A DNA stretch of 27,211 nucleotides from a virus. The stretch is taken from positions 1-27,211 of the IMG/VR virus record IMGVR_UViG_3300030451_005335. One strand, given 5' to 3'. The notes beneath the pieces are model-generated. The model did not search any database, was not told the origin of the DNA, and saw only the letters and a list, made by a program, of their open reading frames with translations. Position 1 is the first letter of the stretch. Each line of letters starts with the position of its first letter. A program made the translations under genes and the position numbers. Below are positions 17,627 to 26,404 of the stretch, piece after piece.

Positions 17627-20600
17627 ATGACCCAAAAAATTAATTTAAATTCAAGTCCATATTACGATGACTATGATAGTTCAAAAAACTTTCATAAAGT
17701 TTTATACAAACCTGGATTTCCAGTACAGGCAAGAGAATTAACATCACAACAATCCATATTACAGAATCAAGTAGAAAAATTTGGTGATCATATATTTAAA
17801 GAAGGATCCGTTGTCATACCTGGTGGAACTGCTTTTGATAATCAATTTAGTGCAGTCAAATTAAAATCTACAAATTTTAATGTTGATATATCAATTTATA
17901 TTCAAAATTACTTAGGTAAAAAAATAATAGGTAATGATTCTGGAATTGAGGCTATTGTTAAATTTATTGCTCTTCCAGACGGGGTTAATGTAAAAGATGT
18001 TACTTTATATGTAAATTATTTAAGTGCTGACAAAAATTCTGAGTTTAATTCTTTTACTGATGGTGAAACAATAAGTTCTGATGAATCGGTGGTTTATGGA
18101 AATACAACAATTAATGCAAATACACCTCTCGCATCTCTACTAGATGCAGATGCAACTGCAATTGGATCTGCAGCTTTTGTTTCTCAGGGTGTTTATTTTG
18201 TAAGAGGATTTTTTGTAAATGTATCAGATCAAACTATAATATTAGACCATTATAGCAATGATCCATCATATCGAGTCGGATTACAAATAAATGAGTTGAT
18301 AGTAAATGCAAAAGAAGATAATACTTTATATGATAATGCAAAAGGATTTACTAACTATGCAGCACCTGGTGCTGATAGATTAAAAATTGATTTAGTTTTA
18401 AGTAAAAAATTATTAACTGATAAGAACGATACAGATTTTATCGAACTTATGAGAATTGATGAAGGTAAGATAAAGGTAATGCAGTCTAAAAGTGATTATA
18501 ATAAAATTAGAGATTGGGTAGCAGAAAGAACTTATGAGGAGTCTGGTGATTATAGTGTAGATCCATATAAAATTGGTTTATTCAACTCTTTAAATAATGG
18601 TCAAGGTAATAGTGGATTATTTTTTAAAGATGAAACTACCGATCAGGGAAATGAACCATCTGATGATTTAATGTGTGTAAAAGTCAGTGCTGGTCAGGCA
18701 TATGTGAGAGGATATAATGTAGAGAGCACAGGAACTACTATTGTAGATGTTGATAAATCAAGAGAGGTTGGTGTTAGTACTGATGTTGGTGTTGGATTTG
18801 AGATGGGTAATATTCTAAGAGTAAACAATGTTGTGGCTGGTTCGGTTGCACCAGGAACTACAATTAAATTGTTTGATAATTTTTTAGTTGGTGGTGTTCC
18901 AACAGGTGAAAATATAGGTAGTGCGAGAGTATATTCGTTTAATTTAGAAGATGCGCCATACACAAATAATGCCACACCTTGGGAATTAAGATTATTTGAT
19001 ATACAAACAAATACTAATTTAACTTTAAATCAACCAATAAGTGCTTCGGAATTACCTTTAGGTTCTTTTGTTAAAGGAAAGAGTAGTGGAGCAAGTGGAT
19101 TTGCAGTTTATGCTGGTGATGGTGGAGCAGCAGGTATAGTTACTGTAAATCAAACATCAGGATCTTTTGTAAGAGGTGAGCAGATACAAATTAATGGTGT
19201 AGATTTTCCAAGAACTGTTGGTCTTATAACAGCATATTCAACTCAAAGTATCAAATCTGTTGATGGTGGATCAAAATTTAGAGCAGATGCCATATCAAAT
19301 AGATTTAGATTGCCAAATGGTGTAACTAATGTCATAATATCTAATAGCGGTGCAACAGCCACTGCAGTAGAAGGTGATTTTAGTCGTCTCAGACCAGGAG
19401 CTACTCTTGTATATCTTAAACCAACAGGAGAATTTGCTTTTAACAGAGTCACAGAAGTAGGTGTTAATGGTAAAGCAGTAGGGTTAGGTACCTGTCAAGA
19501 CGTTGCTGGAGTGCGTGATGGATCTCTATTAAATACAAATGGCACGACAGTGCAAATGTTTGCTGCTGCACCACTTGTAACAGGCACAGGTCAATTATAT
19601 GCTCCATTTGATATGCCAAACGTATCAAATGTAGATTTATCAGATTCAACAATAAAGATAACATCTCAGGCATCTAAAACTGCATCTTCAAATGTAATAA
19701 CTCTTACCACATCAGGTGATTTTAGTGCCATAGATAATGTAGTATTTGACACCTTTGATCAGGAAAGATATTCAATATTTAATAATTCTACTGGGGAACC
19801 AGAATCTTTATCAAATGGTAGATTTGCGTATCAAAGTAATGGTTCTCAGATTCAATTAACAGGATTGTCTCAAGCAAGTTTAAACGCTGATGTTAATGTA
19901 ACTCTTACAAAAACAAAAATAAGATCAAAGATAAAAGAATATACAAGAAGTAGAAAGTTAATCATAGACAAATCAAGAAAATCAATATCAGGAGATATTG
20001 CAGTTGGAACTGGAGTATCTGCCATTTCAGATGGTCTTACATTTGATTCTAGATATGGATTAAGAGTTCAGGACGAAGAGATTTCATTAAATCTTCCTGA
20101 TGTTGTTAAATTTTTAGCAGTTTACGAATCTACAAATACATCCGCACCAGTATTAGATAAATTAGTATTTCCAAGTTCCATTAATGTATCTGATAATGTA
20201 ATTGTTGGTGAAAATATTGTATCTGATGATTATCAAGTAATTGCGAGAGTTGTTTCTAAAAATGTAAACACTGTTGAGATAGTTTATATTTCAGGTGGAA
20301 CATTTAGTCCTGCTGATGGTGTTGAATTTGATGAATCAAATATAAAAACAAATATTCAGTCTATAGAACTTGGAAAATATAAAAATATTACAAATTCATT
20401 CACTTTAGATAAAGGACAAAAAGATGAATTCTATGATTATTCAAGACTTGTAAGAGGCAAAAATGTGCCAGAACCACAAGGTCAGTTATTAGTGGTATTT
20501 GATTTTTATTCAGTTTCATCAGATGCTGGTGATGTATTCACTGTCAATAGTTATGATCAAGATAGATTTTCTAATGATATTCCAAGTATTGGTGCTAATA

Positions 20601-23600
20601 GTATAAGAGCTTCTGATACTTTAGATTTTAGACCAAGAGTATCTGAATATATTGTTGCTACAGATACTGGATCACCTTTCCAATTTTCTCAGAGAGATTT
20701 TAGTGGAACATCAATTTTGAGATATTTGGCACCGAATGAATCTTCTATCCTTAGTTATGAAAATTATCTAGCTAGAATTGATAAACTTTACATCAATAAA
20801 TTTGGTAAATTTATATACGAAAAAGGTATATCTTCTATGAATCCAAGACCACCAGTAAAATCTGGTGAACTAATGGAATTAGCTACTATAGCATTACCAC
20901 CTTACTTATATAATCCTCAAGATGCAACACTAGCATTAACTGATAATCGAAGATATACGATGAGGGATATTGGTGATATTGATGATAGAGTTAAAAATTT
21001 AGAGGAAGTTACTACTTTAACTTTGTTGGAAACAGCTGCTCAAACATTGCAAGTTCTGGATGAAGAAGGAAGAAACAGATTTAAAACAGGATTTTTTGTC
21101 GATCCATTTGATAATTATAATTTTATAAACCGTAATTTATCATCAACTCAAATTAATCCAAATGCTGGAGAACTAATACCATTTAGAAGTAGAGATACTC
21201 TTGCATCTCAAATTACACCAGCAGCATCAATTGATGTTTCTCAATTAGATTTTAATACTGATTTTGATTTATTTGACTCAAATATTAAAAAAACTGGTGA
21301 TGTTATAACATTAAATTATGAAGAGGTTGAGTGGATAACACAACCTTATGCCACAAGGACTGATGGGGTTAATGATACTATGAATGTTAACCCATATGAA
21401 ATTCCTGTTTTTAGTGGAACTATTGAATTAGATCCTAGATCTGATGTTTGGACAAGAACAAGACAAATTGAACCAACACAAATTATACGACAAGAAGGAA
21501 CAAATGGAACAGTATCAAATGTTAATTTAGATGTTAATTTGGGATCTGCTGAAAATCCATTAACATTTGATGCAGGAGTCAGAAGAGTAGCAAATCCTGG
21601 AAATGCAGGAACGAGAAGGCAGAGAACTATTTTCCAAGGTGAAGTTGCTGCTACAAATGTCATAAATGAAACTATTCAGATTAGTAACGCTGATACTACT
21701 GTTCGAAATAATCTAGTATCTTCTGGTGCCGAAGATTTTATGAGATCTAGAAATATATCATTTGTGTCTAGTGGATTTGCAGCTCATTTAAGAATGTACT
21801 TATTCATTGATGGTCAAAAAATATTTGATATTATTCCCAAATTATTAGAAATAGTTAAAGAACCAAATGGCACTGAGAATGGTTCAAATGGTTCTTTTAG
21901 GGTTGGAGAAACTGTGAGAGCTTACTTTGGTGGAAAAGAAATCATGTCATTTAAAGTTTGCCGACCAGATCACAAATCAGGATCAATCTCATCTCCAAGT
22001 GAAACATACTTGAAAAATCCATATACCAAAAATACTGGATTATTAGATATACCCACTTCTTATACACCATCAATAGATATTTTAAACATTGATATAAAAT
22101 CATTAGCTGAAGAGGCACAAGGGGATTTTTCTGGATACTTAAGGAAAAATGCAAAATTGGTTGGAAGTCAAAGTGGAGCAGAAGCGTATGTAAAACAAAT
22201 AAGACTTGTAACTGACGATTTTGGTGATTTACTTGGATCATGTTTTCTTCGTGATCCATTAGCACAACCCACACCAAGTGTTAGAATACAAGCAGGTTCG
22301 AAAGACTTTAAGTTAACATCAAGTTCTACAAATGAAAATGTACAACCAGCTGAAAAATTTGGTGTTATTGCTGCAGAAACAAGATATGATGCCATTGGAA
22401 CATTTGAAGAATGGCAAGAAACACTTACTATCGAAACAAACACCAATACAGTTAATGTTACTGGAGATGTTTCAGGAAATCTTGCTCTTATAGAAACGGT
22501 ACAATATTATGATCCATTAGCACAAACTTTTGTTGTTGGTGGCAATGTAAATTCACCAAGTGCTGTGGGTGCTAACAAAGATTTAAATGGTGCCTTTATA
22601 ACTTCCGTAGAAGTTTACTTTGCTTCAGTTGATACCACTACAAATTCACCAATAACATGTGAAGTTAGAAGTGTAACTGGTGATGCTAGACCATCTAGAG
22701 AATTAATAGGTAGAAGTAAAACATTAAGACCAAGAGGAACTGATTCAAGTGGAAATGAAGTTACTTTAATTGAGTTTGATCCTGATTCTGCAAGTAAACC
22801 AACTAAGTTTACATTCCCAGAACCAATATATTTGGCACCAGGTGAATCATACGCATTTGTTTTGGTAGCACCTCAGAGTACTGAATATAATGTTTGGACT
22901 GGAAGACATGGTGGAGTTGCAGTAAATGCAAGCACTATTCAAGAAGCAGACTCTGGAGCATCTTTAATTTATGGTACACAATATGCCATGGGTTCGATAT
23001 TTAAATCTCAAAACGGTGCTCTTTGGACTGAAGATCAGACTATGGATATGACATTTAAATTATATAAAGCTAAATTTACTTCACAATCAGGAACTGCATT
23101 CTTTAATAATCCTAAACTAAGTGACAGTAATGGATATGTACCTACCCTATTAAGTAATCCAATAGAAACTTTCCCTAAAACTGGAAAGATAGGTATTGAT
23201 ACAACCACATCAACAACTGTTATTCAGGCTTTAGTTCCAGGTAGAAAGGTAAGTGCTACTTTCCCTACAAGCACTGCTGTTATAGTTGGCACAGGTGCAC
23301 CTGTAGCATCCGCAAGTATAATTGATGGTCTTGGTGGAACAAATTATGTAGCAACTAATTCTGTCGAAACTTTTGCAATAACAGGTGAAGGTTCTGGTTT
23401 AAAGGTAAACATAAGCGGCACAGGTGCCATCACTGGTGTGACTGTTGCTGAAAGTGGAAATGGATATCAAATAGGAGATGTGGTAGGTATTGTTACATCA
23501 CAAGTTGGTACTAAAGGTGGTCAGGGTGAAGGTGCTCGAATTAGTATTGGAAGCACGGGTGGAATTGATACTTTATTCTTGACAAATATCCAATCTAATG

Positions 23601-25114
23601 ATGCATCATTTGCTCCAAATGTGGGTATAGCAGTTACATATTTTACAGATACTGATACAACAACAGCTACAGGAACAATAGCAGGACAAATTTTATCAAG
23701 AGATTTTGATGGTGGAGTCAATACAGGTAATGTTGCAAAAATAAGTCATTTTAATCATGGCATGTATTCTACCGTAAATAAAGTTTCTATTAAAGATATT
23801 GAGTCTAATGTTGAACCAACTACACTTAATGCAGATTTATCAAGGACAGAAACAAATGTGATTAGTGTGGCATCAACTAGTCAATTTTACAATTTTGAGG
23901 GAATACCTGTAAATGCTACAAATACTGGATATGTTAAAATTGGAAATGAAATTATTGGATACTCTGGAGTAGTATCTGGATCTGGTGATGGTGGAACCTT
24001 AACCATCGCAACAAGTGGAAGAGGTGTTGACAATACTCTATCAACAACTCATAGAATTGGAACTTCTGTAAGAAAACATGAACTAAGTGGTGTTTCAATT
24101 AGGAGACTTGAAGTAACACAAAATATTGCACTTTCACCATCACCAAACCTTGATGATTATCATATTTCATTTGATAGATCTACTAACGGAAAAGATAGAT
24201 CTTCATCATCTGGAGAGAGTCTTGGTGCACCTCAATTATCATTTAACAGTCAATCTTTAGTTGGAGGGTCAGACGTAAAAGCATCACAAAACATCTTGTA
24301 TGGTGCTTTAATTCCAAGGTATGATGTATTGACTCCTTCAGGTGCAGATGGGTCTACAACAACCGTAGAGGCATCAATTAGAGGGGTATCAGGAACTAGT
24401 GTTGATGGATCTGAAACTTCATTCGTTGATGACGGTTTTCAGAGAGTCCAACTTAATGCATATAATGCACTCGATAATGTAAAATTAGTTGCATCTAAAG
24501 TAAATGAAGATCAATATCTATCAAATTTACCATCTAATAAATCATTTACAACTACAATTAACTTGAATTCAAGTGATGAAAATTTATCACCAATAATTAG
24601 ATTAAGTAGTGGTTCAGAAACTGAATTTATAAATCATAGATTAAATAGTCCAATTGGATTAGAAAATTATGATGCAGATAATCGTGTAGATTCAATATTT
24701 GATGATCCTCATGCAGCAATTTACATATCAAATACTGTTAGGTTAAAAAATCCTGCAAATTCATTAAAAGTCATATTAAGTGCCGTTAGACCAGAATCAT
24801 CTGATTTCAGAGTTTTATATAGTTTGATAAGACCTGATTCTGCAGGGATAAGTCAAGCATTTGAACTATTTCCTGGATTTAAAAATGTTACTGAAATTAC
24901 TGGATCTGGATTTGCAGTGGTTGATGAATCAAAGAATGATGGTAGACCTGATACTTTGATTACACCAAGTGCATTTAATCAATTTAAAGAGTATGAATTT
25001 ACAGCAGATGGTTTACCTGAATTTATAGGATATACAATTAAAATTGTAATGTCTGGTACTAATCAAGCTCGTCCACCAAGAATATCTGAATTAAGAACTA
25101 TTGCAATCAAATGA
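17627..25114 (+). CDS. DUF4815-type giant tail/adsorption protein, 2,495 aa
   Basis: The N-terminus (LNSSPYYDDYDSSKNFHKVL, then VQARELTSQQSILQNQVEKF and GDHIFKEGSVVIPGG, residues ~7-67) is the signature I know as DUF4815, found in large virion proteins of marine and other myophages. Further blocks are GVYFVRGFFV (~186), AGQAYVRGYNVE (~354), RRYTMRDIGDIDDRVKNLEE (1108-1127, coiled-coil-like), a jelly-roll-like section from YDPLAQTFVV (1628) to FKSQNGALWTEDQTMDMTF (1792-1810), a GxGY repeat (~1920-1975), an EI-x-Y-SG module (~2078-2152) and a conserved C-terminus ending PPRISELRTIAIK. It sits where T4 has genes 9-12, so a role in fibre attachment or host contact is inferred. AAGGA at 17620-17624 overlaps the gp8 stop. 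No enzyme motif was recognised. Confidence 0.85.
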   Translation: MTQKINLNSSPYYDDYDSSKNFHKVLYKPGFPVQARELTSQQSILQNQVEKFGDHIFKEGSVVIPGGTAFDNQFSAVKLKSTNFNVDISIYIQNYLGKKIIGNDSGIEAIVKFIALPDGVNVKDVTLYVNYLSADKNSEFNSFTDGETISSDESVVYGNTTINANTPLASLLDADATAIGSAAFVSQGVYFVRGFFVNVSDQTIILDHYSNDPSYRVGLQINELIVNAKEDNTLYDNAKGFTNYAAPGADRLKIDLVLSKKLLTDKNDTDFIELMRIDEGKIKVMQSKSDYNKIRDWVAERTYEESGDYSVDPYKIGLFNSLNNGQGNSGLFFKDETTDQGNEPSDDLMCVKVSAGQAYVRGYNVESTGTTIVDVDKSREVGVSTDVGVGFEMGNILRVNNVVAGSVAPGTTIKLFDNFLVGGVPTGENIGSARVYSFNLEDAPYTNNATPWELRLFDIQTNTNLTLNQPISASELPLGSFVKGKSSGASGFAVYAGDGGAAGIVTVNQTSGSFVRGEQIQINGVDFPRTVGLITAYSTQSIKSVDGGSKFRADAISNRFRLPNGVTNVIISNSGATATAVEGDFSRLRPGATLVYLKPTGEFAFNRVTEVGVNGKAVGLGTCQDVAGVRDGSLLNTNGTTVQMFAAAPLVTGTGQLYAPFDMPNVSNVDLSDSTIKITSQASKTASSNVITLTTSGDFSAIDNVVFDTFDQERYSIFNNSTGEPESLSNGRFAYQSNGSQIQLTGLSQASLNADVNVTLTKTKIRSKIKEYTRSRKLIIDKSRKSISGDIAVGTGVSAISDGLTFDSRYGLRVQDEEISLNLPDVVKFLAVYESTNTSAPVLDKLVFPSSINVSDNVIVGENIVSDDYQVIARVVSKNVNTVEIVYISGGTFSPADGVEFDESNIKTNIQSIELGKYKNITNSFTLDKGQKDEFYDYSRLVRGKNVPEPQGQLLVVFDFYSVSSDAGDVFTVNSYDQDRFSNDIPSIGANSIRASDTLDFRPRVSEYIVATDTGSPFQFSQRDFSGTSILRYLAPNESSILSYENYLARIDKLYINKFGKFIYEKGISSMNPRPPVKSGELMELATIALPPYLYNPQDATLALTDNRRYTMRDIGDIDDRVKNLEEVTTLTLLETAAQTLQVLDEEGRNRFKTGFFVDPFDNYNFINRNLSSTQINPNAGELIPFRSRDTLASQITPAASIDVSQLDFNTDFDLFDSNIKKTGDVITLNYEEVEWITQPYATRTDGVNDTMNVNPYEIPVFSGTIELDPRSDVWTRTRQIEPTQIIRQEGTNGTVSNVNLDVNLGSAENPLTFDAGVRRVANPGNAGTRRQRTIFQGEVAATNVINETIQISNADTTVRNNLVSSGAEDFMRSRNISFVSSGFAAHLRMYLFIDGQKIFDIIPKLLEIVKEPNGTENGSNGSFRVGETVRAYFGGKEIMSFKVCRPDHKSGSISSPSETYLKNPYTKNTGLLDIPTSYTPSIDILNIDIKSLAEEAQGDFSGYLRKNAKLVGSQSGAEAYVKQIRLVTDDFGDLLGSCFLRDPLAQPTPSVRIQAGSKDFKLTSSSTNENVQPAEKFGVIAAETRYDAIGTFEEWQETLTIETNTNTVNVTGDVSGNLALIETVQYYDPLAQTFVVGGNVNSPSAVGANKDLNGAFITSVEVYFASVDTTTNSPITCEVRSVTGDARPSRELIGRSKTLRPRGTDSSGNEVTLIEFDPDSASKPTKFTFPEPIYLAPGESYAFVLVAPQSTEYNVWTGRHGGVAVNASTIQEADSGASLIYGTQYAMGSIFKSQNGALWTEDQTMDMTFKLYKAKFTSQSGTAFFNNPKLSDSNGYVPTLLSNPIETFPKTGKIGIDTTTSTTVIQALVPGRKVSATFPTSTAVIVGTGAPVASASIIDGLGGTNYVATNSVETFAITGEGSGLKVNISGTGAITGVTVAESGNGYQIGDVVGIVTSQVGTKGGQGEGARISIGSTGGIDTLFLTNIQSNDASFAPNVGIAVTYFTDTDTTTATGTIAGQILSRDFDGGVNTGNVAKISHFNHGMYSTVNKVSIKDIESNVEPTTLNADLSRTETNVISVASTSQFYNFEGIPVNATNTGYVKIGNEIIGYSGVVSGSGDGGTLTIATSGRGVDNTLSTTHRIGTSVRKHELSGVSIRRLEVTQNIALSPSPNLDDYHISFDRSTNGKDRSSSSGESLGAPQLSFNSQSLVGGSDVKASQNILYGALIPRYDVLTPSGADGSTTTVEASIRGVSGTSVDGSETSFVDDGFQRVQLNAYNALDNVKLVASKVNEDQYLSNLPSNKSFTTTINLNSSDENLSPIIRLSSGSETEFINHRLNSPIGLENYDADNRVDSIFDDPHAAIYISNTVRLKNPANSLKVILSAVRPESSDFRVLYSLIRPDSAGISQAFELFPGFKNVTEITGSGFAVVDESKNDGRPDTLITPSAFNQFKEYEFTADGLPEFIGYTIKIVMSGTNQARPPRISELRTIAIK
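23384..23560 (+). repeat. GxGY repeat unit in the DUF4815 protein
   Basis: Residues ~1920-1978 contain GEGSGLKVNISGTGAITGVT, then VAESGNGYQIGDVVGIV and a second Gly-rich linker. This is a complete unit of the repeat seen in gp8 and the gp7-like giant. Confidence 0.65.
23857..24081 (+). repeat. EI-x-Y-SG / RG module in the DUF4815 protein
   Basis: Residues ~2078-2152 include VISVASTSQFYNFEGIPV, VKIGNEIIGYSGV, then LTIATSGRGVDNTLSTTHRI and GTSV. The order of elements matches the three copies in the gp7-like giant (entry 'x-x-ST', 'I-G-N-E-I-I-x-Y-x-G', 'R-G', 'T-x-H-x-x-G-T-x-V'). Confidence 0.6.
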
Positions 25115-25317
25115 TAAAAGTAGAAGGTCACCCACATTTATACAGAGATCCTGAAACAAATGCTATTATTAATAATGATGATCAAGGTTATGCTCAATAT
25201 GTAAGATCCTTAGAATCTCGAAAAAAACAAAAAGATGAAATTAAAAGACTCAGAGATGAATTAGATGAAATTAAGTCATTACTTAAGATTTATGTGGATG
25301 GCAACGATAAGACATAA
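25111..25317 (+). CDS. Small conserved coiled-coil protein, 68 aa
   Basis: The 68-aa protein begins MIKVEGHPHLYRDPETNAII. Residues ~34-61 (LESRKKQKDEIKRLRDELDE onward to SLLK) are highly charged with a heptad-like pattern of Leu/Ile, predicting a short coiled coil. From memory, a very similar small protein follows the large fibre gene in cyanophages and has no known function. It overlaps the DUF4815 gene by ATGA (25111-25114), so the two are probably translated together. That suggests a stoichiometric partner, trimerisation or capping peptide, or an assembly factor for the giant protein (inference). Its stop codon overlaps the variant late promoter. Confidence 0.75.
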   Translation: MIKVEGHPHLYRDPETNAIINNDDQGYAQYVRSLESRKKQKDEIKRLRDELDEIKSLLKIYVDGNDKT

Positions 25318-25320
25318 ATA
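25313..25320 (+). promoter_or_regulatory. Variant late promoter (CATAAATA) ahead of the short-fibre cassette
   Basis: CATAAATA differs from the T4 late element only at the first base, which is the least conserved position as I recall for marine T4-like phages. It overlaps the stop codon of the 68-aa gene and ends 26 nt before the next ATG, 9 nt farther than at the other two late promoters. It would drive the 113-aa gene, the short fibre gene and gp13. Confidence is lower because the octamer is not exact and the DNA is AT-rich. Confidence 0.55.
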
Positions 25321-25346
25321 TAATTAGAAAATATTATTTTAAGTAG

Positions 25347-25688
25347 ATGGCAGCCGTATATGTTTCAAATTTAGTGATTAATGCTGGATCAGATTTTAGT
25401 CAAACTTTTAGTTTAGTCGAATTTGATGATTCAGGACCATTGAATTTGAATGGGTTTACAGTCGCCGCTCAATTTAGAAAACATGCTGGTAGTTCATCTA
25501 AACATGATTTTACAACAAATATATTAAATGCAACTGATGGAGAATTACTTATTTCTCTATCAGCATCAGCATCTAATGTACCAAAACCAGGTCGATATGT
25601 GTATGATATTGTGATAACAAATGCAGGGGGTGAAAAAACAAGAGTCGTAGAGGGTTCAGTCCTCTTAAGAGAAGGAGTCACTCGATAA
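25347..25688 (+). CDS. Small beta-rich virion protein, 113 aa
   Basis: The protein begins MAAVYVSNLVINAGSDFSQT. It has a beta-sandwich pattern: alternating hydrophobic strands, LNLNGFTVAAQFRKHAGSS (about residues 32-50), then PKPGRYVYDIVIT (~79-91) and a conserved-looking VVEGSVLLREGVTR end. I recall near relatives in cyanophage genomes placed directly before a tail-fibre gene. An Ig-like or baseplate-adaptor fold is plausible, but no T4 counterpart is known to me. There is no signal peptide. No clear Shine-Dalgarno precedes the ATG, and a possible late promoter lies upstream. The stop shares its last base with the next start (TAATG). Structural role inferred. Confidence 0.78.
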   Translation: MAAVYVSNLVINAGSDFSQTFSLVEFDDSGPLNLNGFTVAAQFRKHAGSSSKHDFTTNILNATDGELLISLSASASNVPKPGRYVYDIVITNAGGEKTRVVEGSVLLREGVTR

Positions 25689-26404
25689 TGCCAATTAAAG
25701 TTAGAGTTGGGCAAACAGATGCGATAAAGATACTATCCAGTGCGGGTGGTGGATCCGTTACAACACAAAATGCCGTTAATGTTATTGGTGGTATTGCATC
25801 GGTTACTCAACTTAGTGTATCAGGAATATCAACTTTAGCAAATGTTGGTGCAGGTATAATCACTGCAACATCATTTGTAGGACCTCTTACTGGAATTGCT
25901 GATACAGCACTTAGTTTATCAGGAACCCCAAATATTAATGTTGGATCGGTAGATGCCTCATCTCTTAATATAACTGGTTTAACAACTCTATCTGCAAATG
26001 GAGGAATTACAACCACTGGTGGTGATTTATATGTTGGTGGTAATCTTTTTGTTAATGAAGATATTACTCTAGATGAAATAAATGCTACATCTCTAAATAT
26101 CTCAGGGTTATCTACCTTCCTAGAGGATGTAGAATTTAAGAAAAATGTTTCAATAGGTGGAACATTAACTTATGAAGATGTAACAAGCATTGATTCAGTT
26201 GGACTTATTACTGCCAGAAAAGGTATAGTAATCGAAACTAATGGTCTCTTAATTACTACTGGAATTTCTACACTTAATGACACTACACAATCTTTTTCTA
26301 CTACAACAGGAGCACTGCAAATAGCAGGTGGTGTAGGTATCGCAAAGAGTGTTTATATTGGTGGATTACTGACTGCTGGATTAATCGATGGAGGAGAATT
26401 CTGA
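25688..26404 (+). CDS. Short tail-fibre-like protein, 238 aa
   Basis: It begins MPIKVRVGQTDAIKILSSAG, then is built of Ser/Thr/Gly-rich beta repeats with the core '(S/N)-(V/I)-(S/T)-G-(I/L)-(S/T)-T-(L/F)' at residues 43-50, 94-101, 137-144 and about 190-196. It also carries GIITATSFVGPLTG (56-69), VTSIDSVGLITARKGI (165-180) and GALQIAGGVGIAKSVYIGG (208-226), which are recurrent motifs of marine phage tail fibres. Such proteins are usually trimeric fibres or fibre stems. This one is short and ends on a repeat, with no recognisable tip or chaperone domain, so it may be a stem or adaptor. AAGGAG at 25672-25677 with 10-nt spacing supports the start. It overlaps gp13 by one base (TGATG). Confidence 0.8.
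   Translation: MPIKVRVGQTDAIKILSSAGGGSVTTQNAVNVIGGIASVTQLSVSGISTLANVGAGIITATSFVGPLTGIADTALSLSGTPNINVGSVDASSLNITGLTTLSANGGITTTGGDLYVGGNLFVNEDITLDEINATSLNISGLSTFLEDVEFKKNVSIGGTLTYEDVTSIDSVGLITARKGIVIETNGLLITTGISTLNDTTQSFSTTTGALQIAGGVGIAKSVYIGGLLTAGLIDGGEF
26390..26396 (+). promoter_or_regulatory. Strong ribosome binding site of gp13
   Basis: GGAGGAG with 7-nt spacing to the ATG at 26404 is the best Shine-Dalgarno sequence in the window and fixes the gp13 start. It lies within the last codons of the fibre gene. Confidence 0.85.

Noticed and set aside
25688-26404. Diversity-generating retroelement target in the fibre gene
   Set aside because: No reverse transcriptase, template repeat or A-rich variable region is visible in the window, and the fibre's C-terminus is a plain repeat and not a C-type lectin fold.
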